Counted from the first letter of the stretch, positions 45,178 through 55,206 are shown. The stretch: DNA of 64,000 nucleotides from Acanthosepion esculentum (GCA_964036315.1 OZ038478.1:146727758-146791757), one strand, 5' to 3'. Program-made: numbers and translations. Notes: generated from the letters alone by a model not told the origin.

Positions 45178-46020
45178 CATTTTCAGACAATTATATGGAT
45201 ACACGGAAAAGGTAAAAGAAATATCACATTATCAGGTTGCAACAGTCTCAGATTATAGCTAATATATTTAGTTCGATACTTACCAGCTCTGTATAGGAAA
45301 GCTGTATCTGACTAAGCTACATTTTAAAAATTGACATTGACCTTTTGTTGAGCGGCTAGTGGAAACGGTTGTTTATCAATCTAATCTCAAGGAAGATTCA
45401 CTGGTTTAATTATTTCGATCCTTTCTAGATTCCTCACTAATTTTGCAATATTAAAATATTCCTTATTAGTCTAAGCTATAAGCATTCTTTTTTTGGGGGG
45501 GACCAATTTTAATGGCGAATGCATCGTCCTAATTAACTCTTCTTAAGTATATCACAGGTGATGAAAGAATAGGCTGCAGACAACAATGTTCAACGTAAAA
45601 GACAGCAGGTTTAGATCACTCAAAACGCAATGAAAGACTAAATGCACATATAGTGAACGTCGAAATTATACGTACACCCATCAATTTTGAATATTTTTAT
45701 CCATTTCTTAGAATCCAGTGCCCATATGATGCCAAGTCTTTTATATGTTAATAAGCACAAAACAAGGAATATGAAACTCAATATTCCGACCAATAGGTTA
45801 AATACAACAAATTTGACAGGCGAATTATGCAAAATAGGAATAGAAAAAAATACTCGTACAGTAGAAAATATCGTTTTAAATTGATTGATTCGTGTAATAA
45901 GTACTTATTTTATCTTTGAAGCCTTCCAGACTATTTATTCAGTAGAATATTTGTGATAATTCCAGCAAAGAACATCACGTGGTGCATAGAGTGTCACCAT
46001 TGTTATTCTTACGTAAACAA
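44641..46020. other. No gene; AT-rich with (TA)n at 45135-45172
   Basis: AT-rich sequence with A-rich stretches (44700-44790), one TA run and a poly(G) spot at 45493. Short frames only. Nothing recognised. Confidence 0.5.
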
Positions 46021-46023
46021 CAC

Positions 46024-46620
46024 GATGGGGAAGACAAAGAAGTTTAGCATTTACTTGAGACAAAGAATAATTAACTTCCACAAGTCGGGAAATAGTTAAA
46101 GCGCTATTTCAAACGGGTCAGCTATCCCTAGATCTACGGTACAGTCCGTTATAAAGAAGTTTAAACACTTTGGCACGAAAGAGAATTTTCCTGGGCGTGG
46201 AAGAAAATCCAAATTGTCACCGAGAACTCTACGAAAACTGTGTCGCGAGGTTAATATAAACGCAAGAGATTTTTTTTTAGAAATACATCGCCAAAAGTTT
46301 GGACTGTATATACGTCCATTAGATGCAACGTGTTCATAATAGTTTGGCTGAAAAAAGCTCTCTGCATTCGTCAATAGCTAAAACATATGTTCTACATTCT
46401 AACGATGCCTAGTTGCAAACAGCCAGAATAACAGAATTTCTTTGGTCCTTTCTCCTAAATCCAACGTCTTCACCAGCGAATTAAAATCGAAGGCCCTAAT
46501 GTGCTGAAAAATTACATTACTCTGATTCAGTACAAAAATGGACAGGCGACCGCCGAGTATCAACTTTTTGCAAATATTCCTTAAGCAGAAGAATATACCC
46601 GGATAAAATAAAGGGTTTCT
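46024..46620 (+). pseudogene. Tc1-like transposase, 5' half, pseudogene
   Basis: 'MGKTKKFSIYLRQRIINFHK', 'IPRSTVQSVIKKFKHFGT', 'ENFPGRGRKSKLSPRTLRKL' and 'CREVNINARDFFLEIHR' are the paired helix-turn-helix region of Tc1-type transposases, with the GRGR hook between. A stop falls in the first helix and the catalytic DDE part downstream has decayed. The terminal inverted repeats were not identified. Confidence 0.7.
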
Positions 46621-46734
46621 CCAAGCGGTTCTTGCCTTTTTCAGTACCTGGGAAACGCTTCAATGGGTGTAGTTATATGTAAATGGTCGCCAAATTACCG
46701 TAGCTAAATATAGACAGTAAGGGGAGGGGAAGGA

Positions 46735-46814
46735 TATGATAAATCAGATTAACGACCACATTTCGACTGCGAAAATATGAAGGAAATCGCATTTCATAGC
46801 AATATATATATGTA

Positions 46815-46864
<50 letters not shown>

Positions 46865-46881
46865 TATATATATTTATATAC

Positions 46882-46929
<48 letters not shown>

Positions 46930-46948
46930 GTATATATATATATATATG
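46735..46948 (+). repeat. PLE-associated sequence with (TA)n
   Basis: 46738-46800 ('GAAGGAAATCGCATTTCATA' region) matches 54290-54350, where it also runs into (TA)n. The TA tract 46802-46948 has TATTTATATAC and GTTG interruptions. Part of a ~1.4 kb unit repeated at 54290-56410. Confidence 0.7.
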
Positions 46949-46949
46949 A

Positions 46950-47150
46950 CAAGGTACTACGGTTAAGTTTTTTATTTAATTTTTCTTCTGTTCGAACAAG
47001 AGCTTTCTTTTCTGGACAAAGAGTGTGTAAAAACTGTCCAAATGTTTTATAGTTCCGAGCGCTTTCGGCTAAACCTTTAGCTCTTATCAAGGATGATTCA
47101 ATTTTTCTGCTTAATTGAGAGTGTGCATTATGTGTATGTTTTAGTGTGTT
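46950..47150 (-). pseudogene. Penelope-like N-terminal fragment
   Basis: The minus-strand frame has '[20 protein letters not shown]', '[20 protein letters not shown]' and 'RSTLS', then enters (TA)n. It follows a PLE C-terminus on the same strand (47330-47200), the same tail-to-head order as at 15962-16830. Confidence 0.6.
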
Positions 47151-47199
47151 GTAGAGATATATTTAATTTCCTAATACGGTTAGCATTTTGTGGCCTTGT

Positions 47200-47330
47200 T
47201 CCTAATTAATATTGTTAAGAGTTGGCTTTTTCTTTTTTTTTATTAAAGCTTCCATTATTTTTAATCTTTTTTTTACAAGTGGATGAAGTTATTATATTTG
47301 TGTTTTCTACAAGTATGTTTCTAATGGAGT
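47200..47330 (-). pseudogene. Penelope-like C-terminal tail
   Basis: Minus-strand translation 'TNIITSSTCKKKIKNNGSF' aligns with 'TNIIASSTCKKRLKIMEPLL' at 16270-16360, the end of the GIY-YIG protein. Short and broken. Confidence 0.5.
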
Positions 47331-47359
47331 TCGGTAAGTTTGTGTGTGTGTTTAAATGG

Positions 47360-47455
47360 GTTCTTTGTCCAGAAAAGAAAGCTCTTTTTCAAACACAAGA
47401 AAAATTAAATAAAAAACTTAATCGTAATACCATGTCTGTCGTTTTTAATGAAGCA
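47360..47455 (+). pseudogene. Penelope-like N-terminal fragment (inverted)
   Basis: Plus-strand '[20 protein letters not shown]', 'RNTMSVVFNEA' then (TA)n. Same protein segment as 46950-47150 but on the opposite strand, giving two divergent N-termini about 270 bp apart, each ending in TA. Confidence 0.6.
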
Positions 47456-47477
47456 TATATATATATATATATATATA

Positions 47478-47793
47478 TATGTTAGACGAGCCATTAGAAA
47501 TATTAATAGAAAATAAAAAGAACATATTTCCTTAAACAACCCTTAACATATTTACATACTGTAACGAAATCAAATATACTCTAGCTACAAACAACATGAT
47601 AAAATCCCCAAAACTCATAAGTACTAATATATCCCCCACTGTTACCAGTAAAAAATAAAAACTAATTATTTACTATACTAAATTAAATACACGCGACTTA
47701 ATCATCCGCAATAACTCTTCTAGTGATTTGCAAAACAGCAAAAACATATATCGACTTAAATGTCATTTGAGAGATTGTATCACTTACAAAAAC

Positions 47794-47848
<55 letters not shown>

Positions 47849-48095
47849 TTCACGACAACTTAATCGAAGAGTCTTACATTACATATGTCGGATTCAAGCT
47901 ATATTGCACAAGATTTAAAGAAACATTCCTGTCCACATTCAACAATACAAGTATACTTCCCCATGAAAATGAAAAACAAAATCTTCAAATTCTTGAAGCC
48001 TTCTATATAAGAAAAATACAACCACCACTAGATATGTTTAATTATGCGCATATCGACCAACTTTTTAAAATGTTTATAACAGCAATGTTTTAAAA
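47478..48095 (+). pseudogene. Penelope-like GIY-YIG C-terminus, copy 1
   Basis: 'NIYRLKCHLRDCITYKN' (before a TA expansion at 47796-47845), 'FNNTSILPHENEKQNLQILE' and 'AFYIRKIQPPLDMFNYAHID' match the end of Penelope proteins. The TA tract sits where the GIY-YIG motif should be. The unit is repeated at 54400-56410. Confidence 0.65.
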
Positions 48096-48099
48096 TATA

Positions 48100-48545
48100 T
48101 AAATTGTAATTAAAAAATAAATTATAACTGCAATGTTTTCAGATAAATTCATAAACAACACGTTAGTGAGGGGGAAGAGTCGTTTCCGATGATTTTATTA
48201 GATCTAGTGGATTTAGTGCAGTATATAATTAATTTCATATTTTACTAGGATCTTCTGTATTTTGCTATAATCTGTGAAAACTGAAAACGAACAAGAATAA
48301 ATAGAAATAATAAATAATTTAAAATAAATAAACAAAAACAAGTAAAATAAATAAACCGAGAGTAGTAAGTAAATAAATTAAGCAAATAATGGAGAATTTA
48401 GCAAATCATACCCACCAGAATAACAGTTAAAATAATACAATAGACTACCCACAATGCATCAATGACCTGAAAGTCGAGCAAAATCACAATGCACATGGCC
48501 TAAAGATAGCGCTTATCAAGAAACAGATTTTTACCCCTGGGTGTT
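48100..48545 (+). other. PLE 3'-UTR-like AT-rich sequence
   Basis: AATAAATAAA-rich, with 'AATAGACTACCCACAATGCA' at about 48440 resembling the sequence just upstream of both pLTRs (48815-48850, 52100-52135). It may be the 3' UTR of another copy of the hammerhead PLE. Confidence 0.45.
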
Positions 48546-48549
48546 GATT

Positions 48550-48615
48550 CAATGTCAAATCTTTACATAGGCTCCATCTCAGTAATTGAGCACATAATCC
48601 ATAAATATAGCATGC

Positions 48616-48684
<69 letters not shown>

Positions 48685-48800
48685 GTGAACATAGAAGTCA
48701 ACACTTAGAGGCGACAGTCTGTTTCATGCTAGATGCAATTTTCAGGCAACAAGTGGTGTTATTTTTCTCGGCTATTTATATATAAGGGTCAGTAAAATAT
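48550..48800 (-). repeat. Inverted PLE terminal repeat with (TA)n
   Basis: The minus strand from 48800 reads the same pLTR as 48805-49045 but in opposite orientation, so the two lie head-to-head. A TA tract (48618-48681) interrupts it. Beyond the tract, 'ATAGCATGCC' and 'GAGCACATAATCC' match the distal pLTR. Confidence 0.8.
48699..48758 (-). ncRNA. Hammerhead ribozyme copy d, core mutated
   Basis: Minus strand: GAAAC, AGACT and GTC are intact and stem I pairs partly, but the CTGACGA box reads CTGAAAA, changing the essential G8. Predicted inactive. Confidence 0.65.
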
Positions 48801-48804
48801 ATAA

Positions 48805-49090
48805 GGGTCGGTAAAAGTAACCGCCAAAATCGACTACCCACAATGTACCACTGATCCTTATATATAAATAGCCGAGAAAAATAGCAGCACTAGTTGCCTG
48901 ACGATTGTATCTAGCATGAAACAGACTGTCGCCTCTAAGTGTTGACTTCTATGTTCACTTTTATATTCACACGCTCTATCTGTGATATTTAGCACTTTAT
49001 CCCATAAATATAGCACACTTTAACACTATATTTCTTTATATTCAGCTCCTGACAATCAGTAGAGCACTTTCGTTATATTTATAACACAGT
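48805..49090 (+). repeat. 5' PLE terminal repeat (pLTR) and leader
   Basis: 48808-49040 matches 52092-52317 from 'GGTAAAAGTAAC' to 'AACACTATATTTCTT'. It contains a hammerhead and leads directly to the ATG at 49091. Confidence 0.8.
48885..48944 (+). ncRNA. Type I hammerhead ribozyme, copy b
   Basis: CTGACGA (48898-48904), stem II TTGT/GCAT with an ATCTA loop, GAAAC (48918-48922), AGACT loop, GTC with predicted cleavage after C48930. Stem I: GC/GC plus CAGCACT (48885-48891) with AGTGTTG (48938-48944), including one G-U pair. The full catalytic core is present. In the element it would cut the RNA upstream of the ORF. Confidence 0.85.
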
Positions 49091-51212
49091 ATGGACAACG
49101 AAAATTTTAGCCTCGACTACTCCCTAAAAAACATACCCATCCGTTCCCCTTCCATATATAAGCTACAATTATTTGAAAAAAACAGAAAGTTTCATAAAAA
49201 TAATGAGATGGAAATTCCACTTTTTAAACCAGGTCCTTCACAATAAAAATACACTCAAGGAAAATTACGGGTTCAAAACAAAAAAATGCCCCCCGCAACA
49301 ACAAAAATTAGATGACTTCGAGAAGGACTTAACTGACCTAGTTAGAAACATAAAATTCCATGAAAAAAGATTCATTTAAAAAAAAACTAAGAGAAGATAT
49401 AGCTAAAATAAACAATATAACAAATGTATTTATTGCAGCTGATAAAAGAAGAAATTTATACAAACTAAGCCCTCCTACGCGCAATAAATTACTCAAGAAC
49501 AAACATAACCAAAAGATACAAAAAGGCACCTAAAACAATAGAACACCATATCAATAAAGATGCTAAAGCAATCGCCCAAAAATTAGACCTAGATGACCGA
49601 ATAAGATACATCAGCAAGGCGCAAGCCTTTATCACACTAAAAGACCGCAAAGAAAATTTCAAAACCAACCCTGCATGCAGACTCATAAACCCAGCCAAAA
49701 GCGAACTAGGTAAAATAAATAAAACGATACTAGAAAGAATTAATTCTGAACTTAGGAAGAAGTTAGGAGTAAACCAGTGGAAAAACACAAAAGCAACTAT
49801 TGACTGGTTCCACAGCATAAATAACAAACAAAATTGCCACTTCCTACAATTAGACATAAAAAGAATTTTACCCATCCATAGCAGAACGTACTTTAGATAA
49901 GGCCATCAACTTAGCTCAGGAACAAATAATAATAAAACCAAACGAAATCGACATCATTAAGCACTCCCATAAATCATTACTATTCAACCATTAAGAAGTA
50001 TGGATAAAGAAAGATGGGATATTTGACACTACAATGGGAAGCTTTGACGGTGCAGCCACATGCGAATTCGTAAGTAATTACTTACTACACGAACTAAGCA
50101 AAATAAGAGATAGAAATGACACAGGACTCTACAGGGACAACGGTCTCATAATCACAAGAAACTGCAACAAACAAAACACAGATAAAGCTAGAAAAGCAAT
50201 AATAAAGATTTTCAAAAATAACGGATTCGGCATAGATATAAAAACTAACCTAAACGAAGTTGATTTTCTAGATGTTACCTTCAACCTAAGAAAAGGCACA
50301 TAGAAACCATACAGAAAATCCAATGATAAACCACTCTATATACACACATCCTCTAACCATCCGCCTTCTATAATCAAACAGATAACAAAATCGATTAACC
50401 GCAGGCTTTCCGACAATTCTTTCAATGAATCTATATTTAACAAAGATAAGAAAGACTACGAAACAGCCCTAAAAGACAGCGGATTCCCAGCAACACTCAC
50501 ATACTCAGAACAGAAGACAAAAAAGGCCAACAGAAAAAGAAATATCATATGGTTCAACCCACAGTACAGCAAAAATGTAAAAACAAACGTAGGAAAAATA
50601 TTCTTCAGACTTTTACACAAACAGCTCCCGGAATCAAGCACCCTACACAAATTATTAAAAAAAACACACAGTAAAAATCAGCCATAGTTGCAGCGAGAAC
50701 ATGGCACAAATAATAAAAAGCACAACAGAAAAATTATTAACAAACCACACGAACAAATTAAATCCACATACAACTGCAGAATAAAAAACGAATATCCCTT
50801 AAACGTTAATTGTTTACAAAACAACTTAATCTACCAAGCCACGATAAAATCACCAGATAATGAAGAAAAAGTATACAAAGGACTAACTGAAGGACCCTGG
50901 AAACAAAGAAATTATGTACACAAAACATCTTTCACAAATAGTAAATATGCGAACAGCAGAATGCTTTCTAAGTATATCTGGGAAATAAAAAACAAAACGC
51001 ACACCAAAAATATCTTGAAAAATAAGGAAAAAATCATCAGCCTAAAACAACCAATCAAAAACTTAAAAACTTTGCTTGGAAGAAAAATAGCTATCATTAC
51101 CTTCCCAGACCAAAATAAATTATTAAATAAAAGATCCAAACTAATCTCAAAATGCAGACATGAAAACAAATTTTTACTACGTAACTTAAAAATCGAAAAC
51201 GGAAAAAAATAA
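49091..51212 (+). pseudogene. PLE polyprotein (RT plus GIY-YIG), degraded
   Basis: ATG at 49091 ('MDNENFSLDYSLKNIPIRS') opens a protein followed through several frameshifts and stops: 'ITLKDRKENFKTNPACRLIN', 'INSELRKKLGVNQWKNTKAT' (RT), 'IFDTTMGSFDGAATCEFVSN', 'GLYRDNGLIITRN' (catalytic box), 'NHPPSIIKQITKSINRRLSD', 'NIIWFNPQYSKNVKTNVGKI', then the GIY-YIG domain. The catalytic YRDD of related proteins is YRDN here (Asn codon 50139-50141). It belongs to a different PLE lineage from the Penelope copies at 16-20 kb and 46-48 kb. It is bracketed by pLTRs and so looks like a nearly complete element. Confidence 0.8.
50688..51212 (+). pseudogene. GIY-YIG endonuclease domain of the PLE
   Basis: Open 174-codon segment: 'NCLQNNLIYQATIKS', 'EKVYKGLTEGPWKQRNYVHK', 'SKYIWEIKNK' and 'KRSKLISKCRHENKFLLRNL'. 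The IY...YxG pair, the following Arg and His (family pattern FK.R..NH..SF) and the end motif 'CRH..KFLL' match this PLE group. A stop at about 50685 separates it from the RT. Confidence 0.8.
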
Positions 51213-52090
51213 ATAAATACATAAACAAACAAAATGATAATACAATAAGCAAAATAAATTTATCCAAATTACCAAATCACACCTGTTAGAATAGACGAAA
51301 TTGAATAAAAAATAAGGAACGAAATCAATAAATAAAGTAAATAATAAACAAATTACCAAACTATTATGACCAAAAAATTAGACTATAAAAAATCAAAACA
51401 AGAAATCGGACGGAAAATAGCTATAACTGTTATATAACGATAAAAAATGAATAAGAAATAATATACTGCGCTACTTAAAAACCAGAAAGGGAAAATATAC
51501 AGTGTAACAAAGAAATAACAACAGGTGTAATAAATTGATCTAAATACATCCAAATATATAAATAAACTAACAACCGATACCGATAAACTAACCGTATAGA
51601 ATAAACAAATAAAGATTATCAATCCAAGCAAATAAATTAAAAACTGTTCCCACCAAAATAATAGTCAGAACAAACCACAACATTCAACACCAAACTTTAA
51701 CAAATAGCTTTAATTATCTTCCCCAAAAAAACAAAACTATTAAATAAGCTATATAAACAAATTTTTATTGTGTTAATAAATACACTGATCAAAATAAAAA
51801 AAATCAATAATAAATAAATAACAATGTAAGGTAAAAATAAAAAATAAAAATAAATAAATAAAGGCAAAACAATTTAACCCAAATAAATAAGCAAATAAAC
51901 TATTTCCGGTAAAATAACGGCCATAATAGACTACCAACAATAAGCTATATAAACAAATTTTGACAACGTTAATAAAAACACCGATCAAAATAATAAATAA
52001 ATAAATAAGATAAAGAATAATAATAAAATTAAATGAAAACAAGCAAAATAATTTGATACGAATAAATAAATAAACAAATAAACGACTTCC
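51213..52090 (+). other. PLE 3' UTR, AT-rich with internal subrepeats
   Basis: AAATAAATAAAC-rich sequence between the ORF and the 3' pLTR. 'ACTATTTCCGGTAAAATAAC' (about 51899) is an earlier version of 'GACTTCCGGTAAAAGTAAC' at 52084, and CACCGATCAAAATAATAAAT-type motifs recur. No gene. Confidence 0.6.
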
Positions 52091-52091
52091 G

Positions 52092-52315
52092 GTAAAAGTA
52101 ACTGCCAAAATAGACTACCCACAATGCCCCACTGACCCTTATATATAAATAGCCGAGAAAAATAACAACACTAGTTGCCTGACGATTGCATCTAGCATGA
52201 AACAGACTGTCGCCTCTAAGTGTTGACTTCTATGTTCACTTTTATATTCACACGCTCTATCTCTGACATTTAGCACTTTATCCCATAAATATAGCACACT
52301 TTAACACTATATTTC

Positions 52316-52317
<2 letters not shown>
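52092..52317 (+). repeat. 3' PLE terminal repeat (pLTR)
   Basis: Direct repeat of 48808-49040 with few changes; ends in (TA)n at 52318. Together they bracket the PLE ORF like LTRs. Confidence 0.85.
52166..52225 (+). ncRNA. Type I hammerhead ribozyme, copy a
   Basis: CTGACGA (52179-52185), stem II TTGC/GCAT with an ATCTA loop, GAAAC (52199-52203), AGACT loop, GTC with predicted self-cleavage after C52211. Stem I: GC (52177-52178) with GC (52212-52213), internal loops AGTT and CTCTA, then seven pairs CAACACT (52166-52172) with AGTGTTG (52219-52225). Every conserved core position is present. Confidence 0.85.

Positions 52318-52364
<47 letters not shown>
52318..52364. repeat. (TA)n microsatellite
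   Basis: TA run at the 3' end of the pLTR. Confidence 0.95.
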
Positions 52365-52366
<2 letters not shown>

Positions 52367-52379
52367 TGTTTACATGTTA

Positions 52380-52580
52380 TTGTTATAGACACAATTTAAA
52401 TAAAAATGCTCTGTTTTTTAATTAAAACCTATTAATTGTATTTTCCGGTTTCAATGTTCAAGGAATTTCATGGAAAATATTCGTTTTGTGACAGGAATCG
52501 AACTTGTATTCCTATATGGTAACTGTCATTTGATCTGACGTGTTATAACATTTAGCTAGAGAGAGCGTTTCGTGAGCAAA
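52380..52580 (-). mobile_element. tRNA-derived SINE-like element
   Basis: On the minus strand 'TAGCTAAATGTTATAACACG' resembles a tRNA A box/D arm and 'CAAGTTCGATTCCTGTC' is a near-perfect B box/T arm, about 35 nt further on. The acceptor stem does not pair, so this is not a functional tRNA. An AT-rich tail and (TA)n follow at lower coordinates, the layout of a tRNA-derived SINE. Confidence 0.5.
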
Positions 52581-52741
52581 GTCCAAATTATTATTTAGAA
52601 ACACACATTGTTTACTGACCACATTACTGATTATGGGAGTTTATGAAATTAATATTAAAAAAAGAATGAATTATTTACATTTTAAAAACAAGATATTTTA
52701 AAACATCTACTGTAATATTTTAAAACAATTGTGCTGTATTC

Positions 52742-52970
52742 CTACATAATTCTATTAAGAGTTGGTTTCAATATTTTAATAAAGATAGCTTCAAGAATAT
52801 TTAGTTTATGTTTATTATTTTCATCAAAATGTCTAGATGTATTTTCAGCAAATATTTTCCAAAATTGGCAATATGAAAGAGCAGTCTGTTGTAAATGTTG
52901 AGTGATGCTATATGAATTATTCAAATGAAAAGAATCTGATGACGATATTGTGATAATTTGAAAGCATTCG

Positions 52971-52975
<5 letters not shown>
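52742..52975 (-). pseudogene. PLE GIY-YIG C-terminal fragment
   Basis: Minus strand: 'LNNSYSITQHLQQTALSY', 'CQFWKIFAENTSRHFDENNK' and 'KLNILEAIFIKILKPTLNRI'. The 'LKILES.YI..L.P.LN' ending is the usual C-terminus of Penelope GIY-YIG proteins. It is cut upstream by a TA tract (52975-53024). Confidence 0.6.

Positions 52976-53024
<49 letters not shown>
52975..53024. repeat. (TA)n microsatellite
   Basis: TA run truncating the PLE fragment next to it. Confidence 0.95.
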
Positions 53025-53026
<2 letters not shown>

Positions 53027-54285
53027 GTATTTGTACGAGTAGATGAGCTTGATCGGCAATATGGCTTCTAATTTCCTCGAGGCGGTGGCTGCATTCCATA
53101 ATTATGCCCCAGAGAAATGAGGGTGTTAGTTTCGTCTCCATTTTCTGGATATGAGAAAAATATCTGAATAGAGTATGGAAGAATTAATCTTGCCTCGGAA
53201 GAGAATCTCTCTTAATACAAACTCACTCTTCCCAAATTATGAACACACACGAACACACACGCACACACACATATATATCTATATAAATGTATATATCCAA
53301 ATGTAAATGTAGATATTTATTATAAACTGTTACATTGGAACATGCAATTTACCACGAAAAAATGCATGTCTAATTTAGACACCTCATCCGATGGTTAACA
53401 ATTGTGATATTAAACGATTTTATTTTAAAACACAACTCATGTAATATCATTTCTTTTTACACTTCTGAAAATCACAACTCATGAAATATCAATTCTTTTT
53501 ACACTTTTGAAAATTGTAACGAAACAAATATATAAAAATTTCCATAAAAGGAAAAGAAAGAAAAATAAAACAGAATTAAGTTTTAAAAAAAGAGAATAAG
53601 AAATCAAAAGAGAGGGAAAATAAAAGCAACTGACATTGGTTAGGTTACCCACAATTACATAGGTTAGTTATACGAGACAAATTAGAATTACTTCTAGTCG
53701 AATCCATTACATTCACTTAAGTGCTAATACCTTGGGAAAGGTATGAATCCTCTTCTTCTCCCCCAGCTATGGTAAATAGCAAGAGAGGCCGGGTTATAAA
53801 GCCTTGGATAGCAATTGGTCTACCGTAGAAAGAAATACTAAACTACTGCGGGAAAAAAATCTGCCTCATCAATCATGTATCGAAAGGTACATGATCGCCT
53901 ATGCGTGTATCACGCATGGCACATAACTGACTAGCATTAAAGTTAGTATTGTTATATAATATCAATAGATTTTTGTTGTACGATTTCGTTATTTTCTCTA
54001 GATTATTAGTACAACTATTGTTAAGTTTTAGAGTATTTCGATTGACAATTTTACTTAATGAATTACTTGTAGGAATATGTTCATCAATTCAGCTAAGAAA
54101 CTTGTGTTCCAGCTTAGAACGAAGTAATTGATTGAATGGAGGTGTGTAGCATATGATTTTTCAGTTTCTGTTTTTCTTTCTGGAACAAAAATAATCTTCT
54201 ACAAACCTAATTCCAGAAGATCTCTACCCATTATCTCTAAGAACAGATACTCTTGGGTACCAAGAGTTAAGAGGATGGGTAGAAT
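53025..54285. other. No recognisable feature
   Basis: Contains a CA-rich spot at 53240-53270, AT-rich sequence and a GC-richer part at 53740-53830. 'GCGTGTATCACGC' at 53902 can form a small hairpin. No gene recognised. Confidence 0.4.
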
Positions 54286-54289
54286 ATAA

Positions 54290-54346
54290 TAAACGAGATT
54301 AGCAACCACATTTGGACTAAGAAATCTGAAGGAAATCACATTTCAT

Positions 54347-54406
<60 letters not shown>

Positions 54407-54706
54407 CGAGACATTAGAAATATTAACATAAATCAAAAAGAACATATTTCCTAAACGACCCTTACCATATCAACCTACTACCGAAATCAAATATACTCTA
54501 ACTACAAACAAGGTGATAAAATCCTAAAAAACTCATAAGAACTAATATATCCCCCACTGATACCAGTCAAAATAAAACTAATTATGTACTATACTAAATT
54601 TAATCAACCACCTTAATCATTCGCAATAAATGTTTTTCGACAAATAAAGTTTTATAATGACCAACATTGGATATCGATTTAAATGCCATTTGAGAGATTG
54701 TATCTC

Positions 54707-54710
<4 letters not shown>
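54290..54710 (+). pseudogene. Penelope-like C-terminal region, copy 2 (5' part)
   Basis: Repeats 46738-46800 and 47478-47780 in the same order with a TA tract (54350-54402) between. 'YRFKCHLRDCIS' equals 'YRLKCHLRDCIT' of copy 1. Broken by stops, then by CA/TA runs at 54710. Confidence 0.65.

Positions 54711-54760
<50 letters not shown>
54710..54760. repeat. (CA)n(TA)n microsatellite
   Basis: CA run then short TA run, at the same protein position as the TG/TA expansion in copy 1 (47796-47845). Confidence 0.95.
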
Positions 54761-54761
54761 T

Positions 54762-54905
54762 ATGTCATTCACAGACAGTACTGTTTCGCTGTATCACAGC
54801 TCCTCAGTGCGACTAGACTTCCGAATGCCTCAAGCCAGGATTGAAACACAACTAATTTTGTGTCAGCCAGCGCTATCTTCACTCGGTAGAGTTACACAAC
54901 TAAAT
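54762..54905 (-). mobile_element. tRNA-derived SINE-like unit 1
   Basis: The minus strand starts 'GTTGTGTAACTCTACCGAGT', 'GATAGCGCTGGCTGACAC' and, 20 nt later, 'GTGTTTCAATCCTGGC', resembling A-box and B-box parts of a tRNA-like head. A unit almost identical over ~145 bp lies 301 bp downstream in the same orientation. Confidence 0.5.
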
Positions 54906-55061
54906 CTAGCGTATTGTTTTTACAAATGTAAACAAATGCCAATCAGCCAAAGTGCTCTATACATTTTACTGAAGAGCTTTGCATTAGTGCAGGTGTCTGT
55001 TGTTATAGAATTAGCTTATCACTCAACAGTGCTCAATTGAAATGTATTTTCAAGAGCTAAA
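54906..55061. other. Spacer between the two SINE-like units
   Basis: 156 bp with no homology elsewhere that I can see; not part of the duplicated unit. Confidence 0.4.
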
Positions 55062-55062
55062 T

Positions 55063-55206
55063 TATGTCATTCACAGACAGTACTGTTTCGCTGTATCACA
55101 GCTCCTCAGTGCGACTAGACTTCCGAATGCCTCAAGCCAGGATTGAAACACAACTAATTTGGTGTCAGCCAGAGCTATCTTTACTCGGTAGAGTTACACA
55201 ACTTGG
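55063..55206 (-). mobile_element. tRNA-derived SINE-like unit 2
   Basis: Near-identical to 54762-54905, with about four base differences ('TTGGTGTCAGCCAGAGC' for 'TTTGTGTCAGCCAGCGC'). The right edge of similarity falls at the same point (after TTACACAACT). Confidence 0.5.

Noticed and set aside
48805..52317. LTR retrotransposon, because direct repeats flank the ORF
   Set aside because: The protein is a Penelope-type RT with GIY-YIG nuclease and no integrase, and the repeats carry hammerheads, so they are PLE pLTRs.
52490..52570. Functional tRNA gene on the minus strand
   Set aside because: The B box is good, but the acceptor and anticodon stems do not pair; better read as a SINE head.
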